Assembly: GCA_934654625.1 (NCBI GenBank)
Contig: CAKUGM010000009.1
Span: forward strand, 1 to 42,495
Origin: an uncultured Collinsella sp.
Lineage (GTDB): Bacteria > Actinomycetota > Coriobacteriia > Coriobacteriales > Coriobacteriaceae
Direction: 5' to 3'
DNA length: 42,495 nt
Positions 8,050 to 17,702 of the stretch are shown here, in pieces. Made by a program: the position numbers and the translations under genes. Numbering within the stretch: position 1 is the first letter of the stretch; each line of letters starts with the position of its first letter. Below the pieces are notes generated by a model that saw only the letters and a list, made by a program, of their open reading frames with translations, did not search any database and was not told the origin of the DNA.

Positions 8050-11000
8050 ATGAGCAAGAAGATGAGGGGATTTGCCATGATGGCGCTCGTCTTGTTGCTG
8101 GCTCTGCCGGCACTGGCGATGGGCGCTATCCCAGACGTAAACGCTTTTCCTGCAAGCGAAGGGGGAGGGGTCAAGACAACCGTAGAGGTCGATCCCGATA
8201 CCCGCGATCGTTGGCGCCACTGGGTGGCGGGCGGCGATGAGTCGCACGTCTCGACGCAGAACATCGGGCGCATCTGGACCGACAAGACCGTTCGGGAGGC
8301 GGATGGCGAGGAATCCGACTTCCTGACCACGCTTTCGGTCATGTCGTCTACCTCCGACACCACTACGACCGAGGTCAAGCCTCTCGATATCGTGCTGGTG
8401 CTCGACGCATCCGGATCGATGGACGATGCGATGGGCGGCTACGACAGCACCAAGCGCATCACGGCGCTCAAGAGTGCGGCTGGCGACTTCATCGACACGA
8501 TCGCCAAACAGAATAAGGGCCTTTCCGCCGAAAAGCAGCACAAGGTCGCGGTCGTCAAGTTCGCGGGCAGCAAGTCCAACAGCGTGGGCAACGGCAGCTA
8601 CCGCAGCGGTGGCTATGTCCATAACTACTCGCAGGTCATGAAGGAGCTTACGCCCTGCGATACCGCCGGGGCGACAAGCCTCAAGGACACCGTCAACTCG
8701 ATTAGCCCCGCGGGCGCCACGCGTGCCGACTTTGGTCTTCAGCTCGCGCAATCGCAGCTTGCGAACAACGGACGCGCGGACGCAAAGAAAATCGTCGTTT
8801 TCTTTACCGACGGTTCTCCTACCAGTAACAACGGCTTCGAGAGCAACGTTGCCACCAGCGCCGTCACGTCCGCCAAGGCGATGAAGAGCTCCGGTGCCAC
8901 CATCTACACCATCGGCATCTTTAACGGGGCAAAGCCCGCCGACGATCCCACAAAGAGCGGCACGAGCAAAGAGAATAGGTTCATGCACGCGGTGTCGAGC
9001 AACTACCCGTTCGCCGAATCGTTCGACGCCGGTGCGCTCGGCTCTCGCGCGCAGGATTCCAACTACTACCAGTCTGCGGCCACGGCCTCCGAGCTCGAGA
9101 AGGTCTTTAGCGGCATCTCCAGCTCCATCACCACGGGGGCGGGCTATCCCACCCACATTGAGGAGGGGTTTGGCACGCACGAGACCGGCTACATCACGTT
9201 TACCGACACCCTGGGCGACTTCATGCAGGTCGACGACTTCCGTAGCGCCCAGATCAACGGCACATCCTTCTCGGTCGCCGGCATGTCCACTGAGGGCAAC
9301 ACCGACACCTATACGTTCGAGGGTACGGCAAAGGACCTGGTCGTTACCGTTGAGCGTGCAGATGAGGCGAATCCGCGCCAGGGCGACAAGGTTACCGTCA
9401 AGGTGCCGGCGTCGCTCATCCCGCTGCGCCAGTACAAGATCGATAAGGCAAAGGGCACCTTCGAGGTGGCGGACATCGATGCCGTCACGCCTCTGCGCGT
9501 GACGTACGCCTCGAGCGTCAAGGATGTCGCGCGCGACAACCTCTTCACGCCCGCTCAGGTCCCTGGCCTCACCGACTACATCGACGCCAACTGGGACCGT
9601 GGCGCCAACACGGTGAGCTTCTTGGCCAACAAGTGGTCCGGCGGAGACTTGGGCGACACGCAGGCTAGCTTCCGCCCGTCTGCTACCAACAGATACTACT
9701 ATCTCCAGAAGGTGACGCCTCTCTACATTGATGAGGCGTGCACCCAGCGTGCGACCAGGAGTCCCGAAGGCGGCTCGACGTACTACTACAAGGACGAGTA
9801 CGTCATTCGTGGCGATGACGGCAAGCCAAAGGACGCCCATACCGTGGTCGCCGTTGACGGCAGCATGATCCAGAGCTTCGGCGGCGCCCTTATCTCCGAC
9901 GGCACCGGTTATGCGCTTGCCAAAGGCACCGCGCGCCTGGTCTTTATCGACCAGCTCCACACCGAAAAGGCCGCCGTGGGCGGCAACGTCACCGGTACTG
10001 CGCGCGATGTGCTCAATCCCGAGTGGAACGACAGCTCGAGCCTGGCTGCGGCCACGCATGTCAACTCCCGCCTGGGCAACAACGGCAGGATTACGTTTAG
10101 TTTGAACACTACGCCCGCCGAGCTCGACACCAAAGCGAGCTTCGACCTGACCAAGGTGCTCGAAGGTCGCGCGTGGACCGATGCCGACGAGTTCACGTTC
10201 GAGGCAAGTCTCGTGTCCGGTGACCGCGAGGGCCAGGCTATGCCCAAGACGGGCGCTACCTTGACTAAGGCCGACGCAGACGAAGAAGGCCTCGCCGCCA
10301 TCGACTTCGGCACCATCACTTACACCAAGGCCGGCACCTATGTCTACGAGGTCTCTGAGAATGCCGGCGACGCGAACGGTATCGCTTACAGCACCAACCG
10401 CGCCAGGATTACCGTGGTGGTCACCATCGATAAGGACGGTGTGCTCTCCGCAGCCGTCACCAAGATTGAGAACCCCACTTTTACTAACACGTATACATCG
10501 GAGTTGAGCTATTCTGCCGCCGGTGGTCTCGTTATCACCAAGACGCTCAACGGTCACAACATGGCTGCGGGGCAGTTCACCTTCACCGTGACACCCAAGG
10601 ACGCCGCTTCTGCCAAGGCACTTGGCCTGTCAGAGGGCTCCAATACGTTCATGAGTCCTGCCGCCGCTGACGGCGCGACGGTATCCATCGATATCCTCGG
10701 CGGGCGCGACATCACGTTCACGCAGACAGACGCCGGCAAGACGTATAGCTATACCATCAGCGAGAAAAATGACGGCGCCTCGGGCTATACCTACGACACC
10801 CCCGTGCGCACGGTGACTATTGCCGTGACCGATGACGGCGCGGGCAAGCTCACGGCCACCACGACCGTTACTGGTGGCGCCGCGGGCAGCAAGACCTATA
10901 CCTACGCCACGGGCGAGACGTCCGAGACGGCAAAGGTTCCGTTCATCAACAGCTACTTCGCCTCCACCAATGAGCAGGGCGGCTCGACCGCAGCCATCGT

Positions 11001-13047
11001 TGCCACCAAGGAGATGAAGGGACGTCCGCTCGCTGACGGCGAGTTCACGTTCCATTTGGCTTATGCCGGTACCGCTACTCCCATACGCACGGTGCGCAAC
11101 GTGGGCGGCACCGTCGACTTCGGGACCCTTTCCTATGACACCGCCATGCTGGCAGAACTAGTCGACAGCGGGCACGCCACCAAGGACACGACCGACGACG
11201 GCAGCTTCGTGTGGACCGTTGGGTACGTGGCATATGAGGACACGACCGTCTTGCTCGCGGGTGTGAGCGCTGAGCTCGAGAGCTTCGCTGTGACCGTGCG
11301 CATCGTCGACAACGGCGACGGCGGCCTTACGGCGACAGCACGGCCCGAGGGCGGATGCGTATTCCGCAACGTGTACTCTACGGGAGATCCGGTGACCATG
11401 CAGCTTAACGGCATCAAGTCGCTAACCGCTGCCGATGGCCTTACGCCGGCGAGCATCGCGGGCAAGTTCACCTTTACCGTGACGGGCGAGGACGGCGCGC
11501 CCATGCCCGAGCGCACGATCGCAACGAACGATGCCGACGGCAACATCGACTTCGGCAGCATCACCTTCACGCTCGCGGACCTCAACCGTGCCCTTGGCGA
11601 CGACGGCACGACGGATGAGGACGCATCTGAGCTTGATACGGCAGCGACCGGTGAAGACTCCCAGGCGCTCGACGGCGCCGAAAGCGCTGCTGCAAAAAGC
11701 ACGCCCGTAGGGGACGATACGACGTTCAAACTCGAGCGTCCCATGGTGTCGGACGGCGCTTCGGTGCCCGACGCTCCTGCCGCCGACGATGACAGCGGGG
11801 ATGCGGCCCCGGCTCCCGCCGAGAAGTCCGGCCCCGTTGGCGATACAATCATCGAATCCGATGAGCCCATGTTGCTCGGCATGCCCGAAATCGAAACTGT
11901 GGCGTATGAGATTGTCGGCACCGCAGCACCTGCGGCGACGGCACCTCGCTCCCACACCTTTGTATACACCATCGCCGAGAGCGGAAGCGCCCCTGGCGTT
12001 ACCAACGATCCCGCGAGCACACGCACGGTTTCTTTTACCGTGACTGACGACGGCGCAGGGCACCTGACGGTCACGCGTGGCCCCGCAGAGGGTCCCGCCT
12101 TCACGTTCACCAACACCTATAGCGTGACGCCCGTCACGTCGAGCGTAACCGACCAGATCACCGCCACCAAGGTGCTCGAGGGCCGCGATCTTGCCGCCGG
12201 AGAGTTCACGTTCGAACTCATCGAGGGCGGTACCGTGGTTGCCGAGGGAACCAACGCCGAGGACGGCAGCATCGCGCTGAGTCCTATCACCTACGATAGA
12301 CCCGGCACGCACACGTATGCTCTCCGCGAACGCGGCGCAGGAACGCACGATCGCGGCGTAATGTTCAGCGGTGCCTCCTATACCGTGGTGACCACGGTCG
12401 TCGACAACGGAGGCGGCACACTCTCGGTGGAGCATGCGCTCGAAGATGCTCAGGCGGCGACCTTCACCAATGTCTATCGCGCTGCTCCCGCGAGTGTCAA
12501 GATCACAGCGACCAAGACGCTCACCGGGCGGGATCTTAAAGATGGCGAGTTTACCTTTACGCTTACGGGCGAGGGTGACGTGGCCGATATGAGCCGAACC
12601 GCCAAGAACGATGCGCGCGGCAACGTATCCTTCGACGAGCTGACATTCGAGGCACCCGGCACCTACACGTTCACGATTACCGAGATCAAGGGTACCGAAG
12701 AGGGAATGACCTACGACGAGGGTGCCTATACGGTTACCGTTACCGTCGCCGATAACGGAGAGGGCCAGCTCGAAGCATCCTTGCACTACACCAAGAATGG
12801 GGAGGCTGTCGAGGCGGTCGAGTTCTGCAATACGTTCACCGAGCAGAAGACTCCCGAGAAGCCCCCGGTAAAACCGGACGCTCCCATACCGTCGACTACG
12901 CCTAAGGGTCCCGGCAAGACCGGTGGCATCGTCACCCGAAGCTTCCTGCCTCAGACCGGTGATACCGCTGTGACGGTCATGGTCATCGCAGCGGCGCTCG
13001 CCATCGCGGGAATCGCCTTCATCGTCTACGGGCGACGCCGGCGCTAA
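8050..13047 (+). CDS. vWA-domain adhesin/pilin-like surface protein, LPQTG-anchored
   Basis: A 1665-residue sortase substrate, probably a tip adhesin or pilus-like fibre. It has a Sec signal peptide (about 1-26) and a vWA domain starting near residue 111 with an intact MIDAS DASGS (119-123), for metal-dependent ligand binding. Six modules resemble streptococcal pilin isopeptide-linker (FctA/Spy0128-like) domains. They begin near residues 697, 827, 980, 1117, 1367 and 1484, each with a TK.L.GR....GEFTF-type strand and ending in an N.Y/N.F motif. Such domains usually form Lys-Asn isopeptide bonds. Module 4 is interrupted by an acidic Ala/Asp/Glu-rich insert of about 100 residues (1180-1285). 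The end has LPQTG (1633-1637), a membrane helix and four arginines. No sortase gene lies in the window. Confidence 0.9.
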   Translation: MSKKMRGFAMMALVLLLALPALAMGAIPDVNAFPASEGGGVKTTVEVDPDTRDRWRHWVAGGDESHVSTQNIGRIWTDKTVREADGEESDFLTTLSVMSSTSDTTTTEVKPLDIVLVLDASGSMDDAMGGYDSTKRITALKSAAGDFIDTIAKQNKGLSAEKQHKVAVVKFAGSKSNSVGNGSYRSGGYVHNYSQVMKELTPCDTAGATSLKDTVNSISPAGATRADFGLQLAQSQLANNGRADAKKIVVFFTDGSPTSNNGFESNVATSAVTSAKAMKSSGATIYTIGIFNGAKPADDPTKSGTSKENRFMHAVSSNYPFAESFDAGALGSRAQDSNYYQSAATASELEKVFSGISSSITTGAGYPTHIEEGFGTHETGYITFTDTLGDFMQVDDFRSAQINGTSFSVAGMSTEGNTDTYTFEGTAKDLVVTVERADEANPRQGDKVTVKVPASLIPLRQYKIDKAKGTFEVADIDAVTPLRVTYASSVKDVARDNLFTPAQVPGLTDYIDANWDRGANTVSFLANKWSGGDLGDTQASFRPSATNRYYYLQKVTPLYIDEACTQRATRSPEGGSTYYYKDEYVIRGDDGKPKDAHTVVAVDGSMIQSFGGALISDGTGYALAKGTARLVFIDQLHTEKAAVGGNVTGTARDVLNPEWNDSSSLAAATHVNSRLGNNGRITFSLNTTPAELDTKASFDLTKVLEGRAWTDADEFTFEASLVSGDREGQAMPKTGATLTKADADEEGLAAIDFGTITYTKAGTYVYEVSENAGDANGIAYSTNRARITVVVTIDKDGVLSAAVTKIENPTFTNTYTSELSYSAAGGLVITKTLNGHNMAAGQFTFTVTPKDAASAKALGLSEGSNTFMSPAAADGATVSIDILGGRDITFTQTDAGKTYSYTISEKNDGASGYTYDTPVRTVTIAVTDDGAGKLTATTTVTGGAAGSKTYTYATGETSETAKVPFINSYFASTNEQGGSTAAIVATKEMKGRPLADGEFTFHLAYAGTATPIRTVRNVGGTVDFGTLSYDTAMLAELVDSGHATKDTTDDGSFVWTVGYVAYEDTTVLLAGVSAELESFAVTVRIVDNGDGGLTATARPEGGCVFRNVYSTGDPVTMQLNGIKSLTAADGLTPASIAGKFTFTVTGEDGAPMPERTIATNDADGNIDFGSITFTLADLNRALGDDGTTDEDASELDTAATGEDSQALDGAESAAAKSTPVGDDTTFKLERPMVSDGASVPDAPAADDDSGDAAPAPAEKSGPVGDTIIESDEPMLLGMPEIETVAYEIVGTAAPAATAPRSHTFVYTIAESGSAPGVTNDPASTRTVSFTVTDDGAGHLTVTRGPAEGPAFTFTNTYSVTPVTSSVTDQITATKVLEGRDLAAGEFTFELIEGGTVVAEGTNAEDGSIALSPITYDRPGTHTYALRERGAGTHDRGVMFSGASYTVVTTVVDNGGGTLSVEHALEDAQAATFTNVYRAAPASVKITATKTLTGRDLKDGEFTFTLTGEGDVADMSRTAKNDARGNVSFDELTFEAPGTYTFTITEIKGTEEGMTYDEGAYTVTVTVADNGEGQLEASLHYTKNGEAVEAVEFCNTFTEQKTPEKPPVKPDAPIPSTTPKGPGKTGGIVTRSFLPQTGDTAVTVMVIAAALAIAGIAFIVYGRRRR

Positions 13048-13086
13048 CGCTTCGTCCGATACGACGCAGCTTTGCCCCTTCCCCTC

Positions 13087-13118
13087 AAGGGTCCACTCCG
13101 TTCGGGGTGGACCCTTTT
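13087..13118. terminator. Terminator between convergent adhesin and LuxR genes
   Basis: A 13-bp stem with one G-T pair (13087-13099 with 13104-13116) is followed by TTTT on the plus strand and preceded by few A residues. It mainly serves the rightward adhesin gene. Confidence 0.8.
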
Positions 13119-13139
13119 CCATGGAGCGACGTCGTGTCG

Positions 13140-14624
13140 CTATGAAGCGCTGTGCCAGGTCCAGAAGAACGTGATGAGAGCCGTGCGCGAAGCGGTGCCC
13201 GTTTTCTTGTTGATCGATGCGATGAGACGGTAGAGCGTCGAGCGCGAAAGAAAGAGCGCAGACGCGATGTCACTCACGTTTCCGTCCATGGTCAGAAGGG
13301 CGCGCAGCACATCGCCTTCGCGTGGGGTGAGGCCGTATGCTTGGCAGAAGCGCTTGAGAGGCTCTTCAAGCGAGAGAGCAGCGGGTGCTGCCGATATCGC
13401 CTCGTTCGAGCGCGTGACAGCTGCTTGCGTCGTATCTTTGGCATCGACGTCGGCTCGAGGGTCCTCGTGTCCGACCTGCTCGGCTGCTGCGGTCGGGAGA
13501 AGCGATACGGCGACGCCTGCGAGCAGGACGACTGTGGCAGCTATCGCGCCAAGGAGGTCGCCGTCGTCGATCAGGGCGATGGCGGGTGCGCCCACGAGCA
13601 GCGAACCGATGTTGTTGAACACGCGGCCCATGCTCGGCCACAGCTCATGCATGCGCATGTGCGCGGCGAGTTTCATATGGGTCGTGGTGAAGAAGACGAC
13701 GAACGCGCCCGATCCCAGGTAGAAGACGACGATGCTCGCGCGCATGTCGGTATTGCCCATGAGCATGAAAAGGGCACAGGCCGAGAACGCCGCGACGGCG
13801 GTCATGATCGCGCCAATGCGGCGTGCGTCGAACTTATCGAAAAGTATGCCGGCAGCAAGGGCGCTCGTTGCGAGGACGAGGCGCGGCCATGAGCCGAGGT
13901 CGATGGCATCGGAGGCGTGCGACAGGGTGAGCGCGGCATTGAGGGCTGCAAAGATTCCCGTGAGGCAGAAAGTTGCCACGGCGAGGCGCACGGCCGTTTC
14001 TTTGGCTGCGGGAGTGGATGGGGCGCCCATGGTCGACAGATCCTGCCATGCGGCAGCATCGGGCGCTTTTGCCTCGGCGATCGTGTGGAGAAGGGTCACC
14101 ATGGTGAGTGTGGAGATCACGAGGGCGATCTGGTTGGGCATGTCGCCAGGTACGAGCATATGGAAGATGAGCTGAAGGACGACTCCCGAAGCATAGGAGA
14201 TGGCGACGGCGCGCGCCAGGTAGGGCGTCTTGGCATACCGGCGCGCAAGGAACGAATGGGCTGCGCTACCGATATAGCCGAGGGCCACGAAGAGGACGAT
14301 ACCTCCGGCGAGGAACACCCAAGTGCGTTTCGCCATGATCGAAACAACGATCGCGGCGACGGCGAGCGTGCCCATGAGGGTCGAGACGTCGTGACGCCTG
14401 GTGGGGAAGCGGTAGCACAGATAGGGCCTGAAGATGAAACCAATGACGCTGGAGCCGAGCATGAGACTTTCTAGGGACGAGACGAGGGAGGGGTCAAAGA
14501 GCTGCGCCGCATGCTCGTCGAAAACAAAGGTGCTCGTGAGGAAGACGAAAAAGAACAGGGCCAGGCTGACAAGCTCTCGGCATCCTGTCTGTGCCCACTG
14601 TGTTTTGCGCTCCCGCACCCGCAT
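13140..14624 (-). CDS. LuxR-family regulator with polytopic membrane domain
   Basis: A 494-residue protein with about ten to twelve hydrophobic segments across residues 15-395 and a C-terminal LuxR/GerE helix-turn-helix (about 430-490, starting LTPREGDVLRALL with ...SRSTLYRLIASINKKTG). Membrane-bound LuxR proteins of this design are abundant in Coriobacteriia, where they often sit beside the surface or catabolic genes they may control. Here the gene converges on the vWA adhesin, which is a plausible but unproven target. The signal sensed is unknown. The ATG at 14624 follows AAAGGAAG. A linker rich in Ala and Asp joins membrane and DNA-binding parts. Confidence 0.88.
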   Translation of the reverse strand: MRVRERKTQWAQTGCRELVSLALFFFVFLTSTFVFDEHAAQLFDPSLVSSLESLMLGSSVIGFIFRPYLCYRFPTRRHDVSTLMGTLAVAAIVVSIMAKRTWVFLAGGIVLFVALGYIGSAAHSFLARRYAKTPYLARAVAISYASGVVLQLIFHMLVPGDMPNQIALVISTLTMVTLLHTIAEAKAPDAAAWQDLSTMGAPSTPAAKETAVRLAVATFCLTGIFAALNAALTLSHASDAIDLGSWPRLVLATSALAAGILFDKFDARRIGAIMTAVAAFSACALFMLMGNTDMRASIVVFYLGSGAFVVFFTTTHMKLAAHMRMHELWPSMGRVFNNIGSLLVGAPAIALIDDGDLLGAIAATVVLLAGVAVSLLPTAAAEQVGHEDPRADVDAKDTTQAAVTRSNEAISAAPAALSLEEPLKRFCQAYGLTPREGDVLRALLTMDGNVSDIASALFLSRSTLYRLIASINKKTGTASRTALITFFWTWHSAS

Positions 14625-14732
14625 AGAGGCTTCCTTTCGGTATCGATTCCCCGTATTGTACAAAAGGCCTTCACGTTTGTGCGAAGGGATTGTCCGCATG
14701 TGCAGAAACTCTGATAGAACGCCGAATTATCG

Positions 14733-14760
14733 TTGACTTAAGGCGACTGCGCGGTATACT
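14733..14760 (+). promoter_or_regulatory. Promoter of rplM-rpsI
   Basis: TTGACT (14733-14738), a 16-base spacer and TATACT (14755-14760) form a near-consensus sigma-70-type promoter. It leaves a leader of about 60 bases before the GTG start of rplM. Confidence 0.8.
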
Positions 14761-14826
14761 CGACAAGTTACTTTGCAGAGCCCCGTGAATCTCTGTTAAG
14801 ACACGTAATGTACATGGAGGAGTCAA

Positions 14827-15270
14827 GTGATTCAGAAATCGACTCACTACGCCAAGCAGGGCGAGGTCCAGCGCAACTGGGTTCTCGTCGATGCCGAGGG
14901 TGCTGTTCTGGGCCGTCTGGCCACTCAGGTCGCAATGATCCTGCGCGGTAAGAACAAGCCTCAGTTCACCCCCAACTCTGACTGCGGTGACTTCGTGGTT
15001 GTCATCAATGCCGACAAGGTCCAGCTTACCGGCAACAAGTCCAACCAGAAGGTCTACTACCGTCACACCGGCTACAATGGCGGCCTCAAGGCCGAGACCT
15101 TTGTTGAGGCCATGGAGAAGCACCCTGAGCAGGTCATCGAGCGCGCCGTCCGCGGCATGCTCCCCAAGACCACGCTTGGCCGTCAGCAGCTCAAGAAGCT
15201 GAAGGTCTATGCTGGTGCCGAGCACCCGCATGCTGCTCAGAACCCGACCAAGATTGACCTGGAGGCTTAA
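14827..15270 (+). CDS. rplM: Ribosomal protein uL13
   Basis: A 147-residue primary rRNA-binding protein of the large subunit. The family pattern is complete: [16 protein letters not shown] near the N-terminus, [21 protein letters not shown], and the late motifs [10 protein letters not shown] and [14 protein letters not shown]. The start codon is GTG, supported by GGAGGAG seven bases upstream and by homology beginning there. It is followed two bases later by rpsI, the usual rplM-rpsI operon. Confidence 0.98.
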   Translation: MIQKSTHYAKQGEVQRNWVLVDAEGAVLGRLATQVAMILRGKNKPQFTPNSDCGDFVVVINADKVQLTGNKSNQKVYYRHTGYNGGLKAETFVEAMEKHPEQVIERAVRGMLPKTTLGRQQLKKLKVYAGAEHPHAAQNPTKIDLEA

Positions 15271-15272
15271 AG

Positions 15273-15668
15273 ATGGCTGAGAACACCGTTGTTTATTACG
15301 GCACCGGCCGTCGTAAGAACGCCGTTGCCCGCGTCCGTCTCGTTCCCGGTACCGGTAAGGTCACCGTCAACAAGCGCGATGCCGAGGAGTACTTTGGCCG
15401 CAAGCAGCTGGTCGAGGACGCTCTCGCTCCCTTCAAGGTCACCGATACCTTCGGTGCCTTCGATGTCATCGCTCTTCTTGATGGCGGCGGCATCTCCGGC
15501 CAGTCCGGCGCCCTTCGTCTGGGCATCGCTCGCGCTCTTCTGAACGCTGGCGATTACCGTGCCGACCTCAAGAAGGCCGGTTTCCTCACCCGCGATGCTC
15601 GCGTGGTCGAGCGCAAGAAGTACGGTCTGAAGAAGGCCCGTCGCGCTCCGCAGTTCTCCAAGCGCTAA
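15273..15668 (+). CDS. rpsI: Ribosomal protein uS9
   Basis: A 131-residue small-subunit protein whose C-terminal tail reaches the P-site tRNA. It shows [19 protein letters not shown] at the N-terminus, [19 protein letters not shown] in the middle, and the basic end RRAPQFSKR. Its ribosome site (GGAGG) lies inside the last codons of rplM, so the two are coupled. A strong terminator follows. Confidence 0.98.
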   Translation: MAENTVVYYGTGRRKNAVARVRLVPGTGKVTVNKRDAEEYFGRKQLVEDALAPFKVTDTFGAFDVIALLDGGGISGQSGALRLGIARALLNAGDYRADLKKAGFLTRDARVVERKKYGLKKARRAPQFSKR

Positions 15669-15692
15669 GCTTTACGCCTGGTATTTGGACTC

Positions 15693-15732
15693 AAAACGGA
15701 GTCTGCCGTATATTCGGCGGGCTCCGTTTTTT
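15693..15732 (+). terminator. Rho-independent terminator of rplM-rpsI
   Basis: A stem of about 16 bp with mismatches (15693-15708 with 15715-15730) runs into a T tract. Confidence 0.85.
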
Positions 15733-15783
15733 CATGTCTGTTGTCCGAGGGCGTGTATGCGCATGCGCTAAACCGTCTAGCTG

Positions 15784-15812
15784 TTGACACTTTTTAATAA
15801 TTTGTTTTGCAT
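15784..15812 (+). promoter_or_regulatory. Possible promoter of the EIIA gene
   Basis: A perfect TTGACA at 15784-15789 is followed by an AT-rich spacer. The best -10 at 17 bases is TTGCAT, which is weak. An alternative is TTTGCA (15806-15811) with TACGAT (15829-15834). Confidence 0.4.
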
Positions 15813-15870
15813 CGGGCGCGCTAAGCGTTACGATGATGTCTGCGCGATATCGCGCACGACAAGGAGGACC

Positions 15871-16368
15871 ATGCTGAGCAAGCTTTTCAAGACGTTGGGC
15901 ATGCGGGGCAAACGCAATACGTTACTCTCGCCGATTGCGGGTAAGGTGATTCCTCTTTCCGAGGTCAACGATCATACTTTCGCTGCTGGACTTCTTGGCC
16001 AAGGCGTTGCTATAGAGCCTACAGGCAACCATGTTGTCGCTCCTTCTGATTCAAAAATCGAAACGATTTTCCCCACTGGCCATGCCGTGGCCCTTCATAC
16101 CAATGAAGGCATGGATGTCCTTATTCACGTGGGGCTCGATACCGATCGCTTGGATGGTAAGTACTTTCATGTATGTGCCTCTATTGGCCAGAATGTGAAA
16201 AAGGGTCAGGTGCTTATCGAATTCGATCGTCAGGCTATCAAGGATGCCGGCTATGAAGTGACGGCTCCGATTCTGATTTGCAACTCCATTGAATTTGCCA
16301 GCATCAAGGGCAATGTGGGCTCCACCGTTTCTGAGCTTGACGAGCTCATTACCGCGCGCGAAAGGTGA
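15871..16368 (+). CDS. PTS glucose-type EIIA component
   Basis: A 165-residue cytosolic phosphocarrier of the phosphotransferase system (EIIA-Glc/Crr type). It passes phosphate from HPr to an EIIB domain and often signals carbon status. The fold is recognisable from LSPIAGKVIPLSEV, GVAIEP, HAVALHTNEG and the active-site stretch VLIHVGLDT, where His86 is the expected phosphorylated residue and His71 its partner. It stands alone, with no EIIB or EIIC beside it, so it must serve transporters encoded elsewhere. Its neighbour nagB, 94 bases on, suggests amino-sugar uptake. The ATG at 15871 has AAGGAGG upstream; an earlier ATG in frame lacks a ribosome site. Confidence 0.93.
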   Translation: MLSKLFKTLGMRGKRNTLLSPIAGKVIPLSEVNDHTFAAGLLGQGVAIEPTGNHVVAPSDSKIETIFPTGHAVALHTNEGMDVLIHVGLDTDRLDGKYFHVCASIGQNVKKGQVLIEFDRQAIKDAGYEVTAPILICNSIEFASIKGNVGSTVSELDELITARER

Positions 16369-16462
16369 CTCGATAAGAGGTAACTCAATAAAAGACCACA
16401 TCACACCCTTTTTCGCGGTATGCTTTTGGGGGTTTGTTATCGGTCTTTGAAAGGGGCCTTCC

Positions 16463-17206
16463 ATGATTAAGATCGTTCGTGCGCGCGATTACAAGGACTT
16501 GAGCCGTAAGGCTGCCAACATCATCTCCGCTCAGGTTATCCTGAAGCCCGATTGCGTGTTGGGCCTTGCTACGGGTGATTCTCCTATCGGAACCTATGAT
16601 CAGCTTATCGACTGGTACAAGAAGGGCGACGTCGACTTCTCTGGGGTCAAGACGTATAACCTTGATGAGTACTATGGCATTGCAGACGAGGATCCGCAGA
16701 GCTACCACTACTTCATGAACGTTCACTTCTTCGATCACATCAACATCGATCCCAAGAACGTTCACGTTCCCGCTGGTTCCAACACCGATGTTGACGAGGT
16801 CTGCACTTCTTTCGACAAGATGGTTGCCGACGCCGGTTTCTGCGATCTTCAGCTTTTGGGCATTGGCCGCAATGGCCACATTGGTTTCAATGAGCCGGGC
16901 GACGTGTTCTCCAAGGGCACGCACTGCGTCGATCTGACCGAGAGCACGATTGAAGCTAACAGCCGCCTGTTCGAGCGTGAGGAGGATGTGCCGCGCCGTG
17001 CCTACACCATGGGCGTCCAGACCATCATGAACGCTCGCTCCATTGTGGTTGTTGCTAACGGCGAGAAGAAGGCCCAGGCTGTTCACGATATGTGCTTTGG
17101 CCCGGTCACCCCGCAGTGCCCTGCTTCTATTTTGCAGCTGCACACCAACGTTACGCTTGTTGCCGACGAAGAGGCTCTTTCCCTGTGCAAGGACGAGCTC
17201 GCCTAG
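16463..17206 (+). CDS. nagB: Glucosamine-6-phosphate deaminase
   Basis: A 247-residue enzyme converting glucosamine 6-phosphate to fructose 6-phosphate and ammonia, the entry of amino sugars into glycolysis. It has GLATGDSPIGTYDQL (phosphate binding), NLDEYYG with the catalytic Asp, and GIGRNGHIGFNEPG with the catalytic His. Length matches the shorter, Bacillus-type members that lack the E. coli C-terminal allosteric segment. ATG follows AAAGGGG. It lies downstream of the EIIA gene and ends in its own terminator. The 94-base gap contains AAAAGACC and GGTCTTT arms (16390-16397, 16442-16448) too far apart to be a terminator. Confidence 0.96.
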   Translation: MIKIVRARDYKDLSRKAANIISAQVILKPDCVLGLATGDSPIGTYDQLIDWYKKGDVDFSGVKTYNLDEYYGIADEDPQSYHYFMNVHFFDHINIDPKNVHVPAGSNTDVDEVCTSFDKMVADAGFCDLQLLGIGRNGHIGFNEPGDVFSKGTHCVDLTESTIEANSRLFEREEDVPRRAYTMGVQTIMNARSIVVVANGEKKAQAVHDMCFGPVTPQCPASILQLHTNVTLVADEEALSLCKDELA

Positions 17207-17250
17207 TTTTTGACTGAACATATGCCATGGCGTGAAGAACGTTGTGGTCC

Positions 17251-17284
17251 AAGCGGCCCCGAAGTGATTCGGGGTCGCTTTTTT
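17251..17284 (+). terminator. Rho-independent terminator of nagB
   Basis: A 13-base stem with one mismatch (17251-17263 with 17268-17280, loop GTGA) is followed by a T tract. Confidence 0.88.
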
Positions 17285-17702
17285 ATGTCGACTTTTCAAC
17301 AAAAGTGTGGGAATCTAACCGTTTTCTTACAGCAATCTTAAAGAAATCAAACAGCAGCTGTTCATATTTGCAAAAGAAGTGATTATCACTTTTTAATCTG
17401 TCAGGCAAATATGCAATGGTGAAGGCCATAAAATGCGCCATAGGCGGTAGCGAATGTATAGTTGCGTTGACAAATATTACCGTCCAATTATCAAAAATGC
17501 AGGCAGATTCTAGAGAAACAGCAGGTAAATGAGTATGCCTTGGAAAGCAGGCGGTATATATCGACTGAGGTGAGCGATATGTCAGGTATCTCCCCTCAAA
17601 TCTAACAAACGAGAGTATTCCACCGAATTTATTATGGCCCCCTAGTAACCGGCTCGTATCTTGAATCGACAAGGCTCACGTTGCGCGAGAGTGGGGGATA
17701 CG
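17285..17702 (+). promoter_or_regulatory. AT-rich leader/regulatory region of the BTAD regulator
   Basis: About 418 bases clearly richer in A+T than the flanks, without a convincing gene. AAGTGAT-T-ATCACTT at 17378-17392 is a perfect 15-base palindrome and a good operator candidate. TTGACA (17467-17472), a 16-base spacer and TATCAA (17489-17494) could be the promoter, leaving a leader of about 200 bases. GTGGGGG at about 17690-17696 is the ribosome site of the downstream gene. Confidence 0.5.

Noticed and set aside
8011..13122. Long minus-strand open frames opposite the vWA adhesin
   Set aside because: They lack ribosome sites and recognisable domains, and the plus-strand protein is complete with six modules and LPQTG.
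17283..17672. 129-codon minus-strand frame in the AT-rich leader of the BTAD regulator
   Set aside because: No ribosome site or domain, and it spans the nagB terminator edge and the regulator's promoter region.
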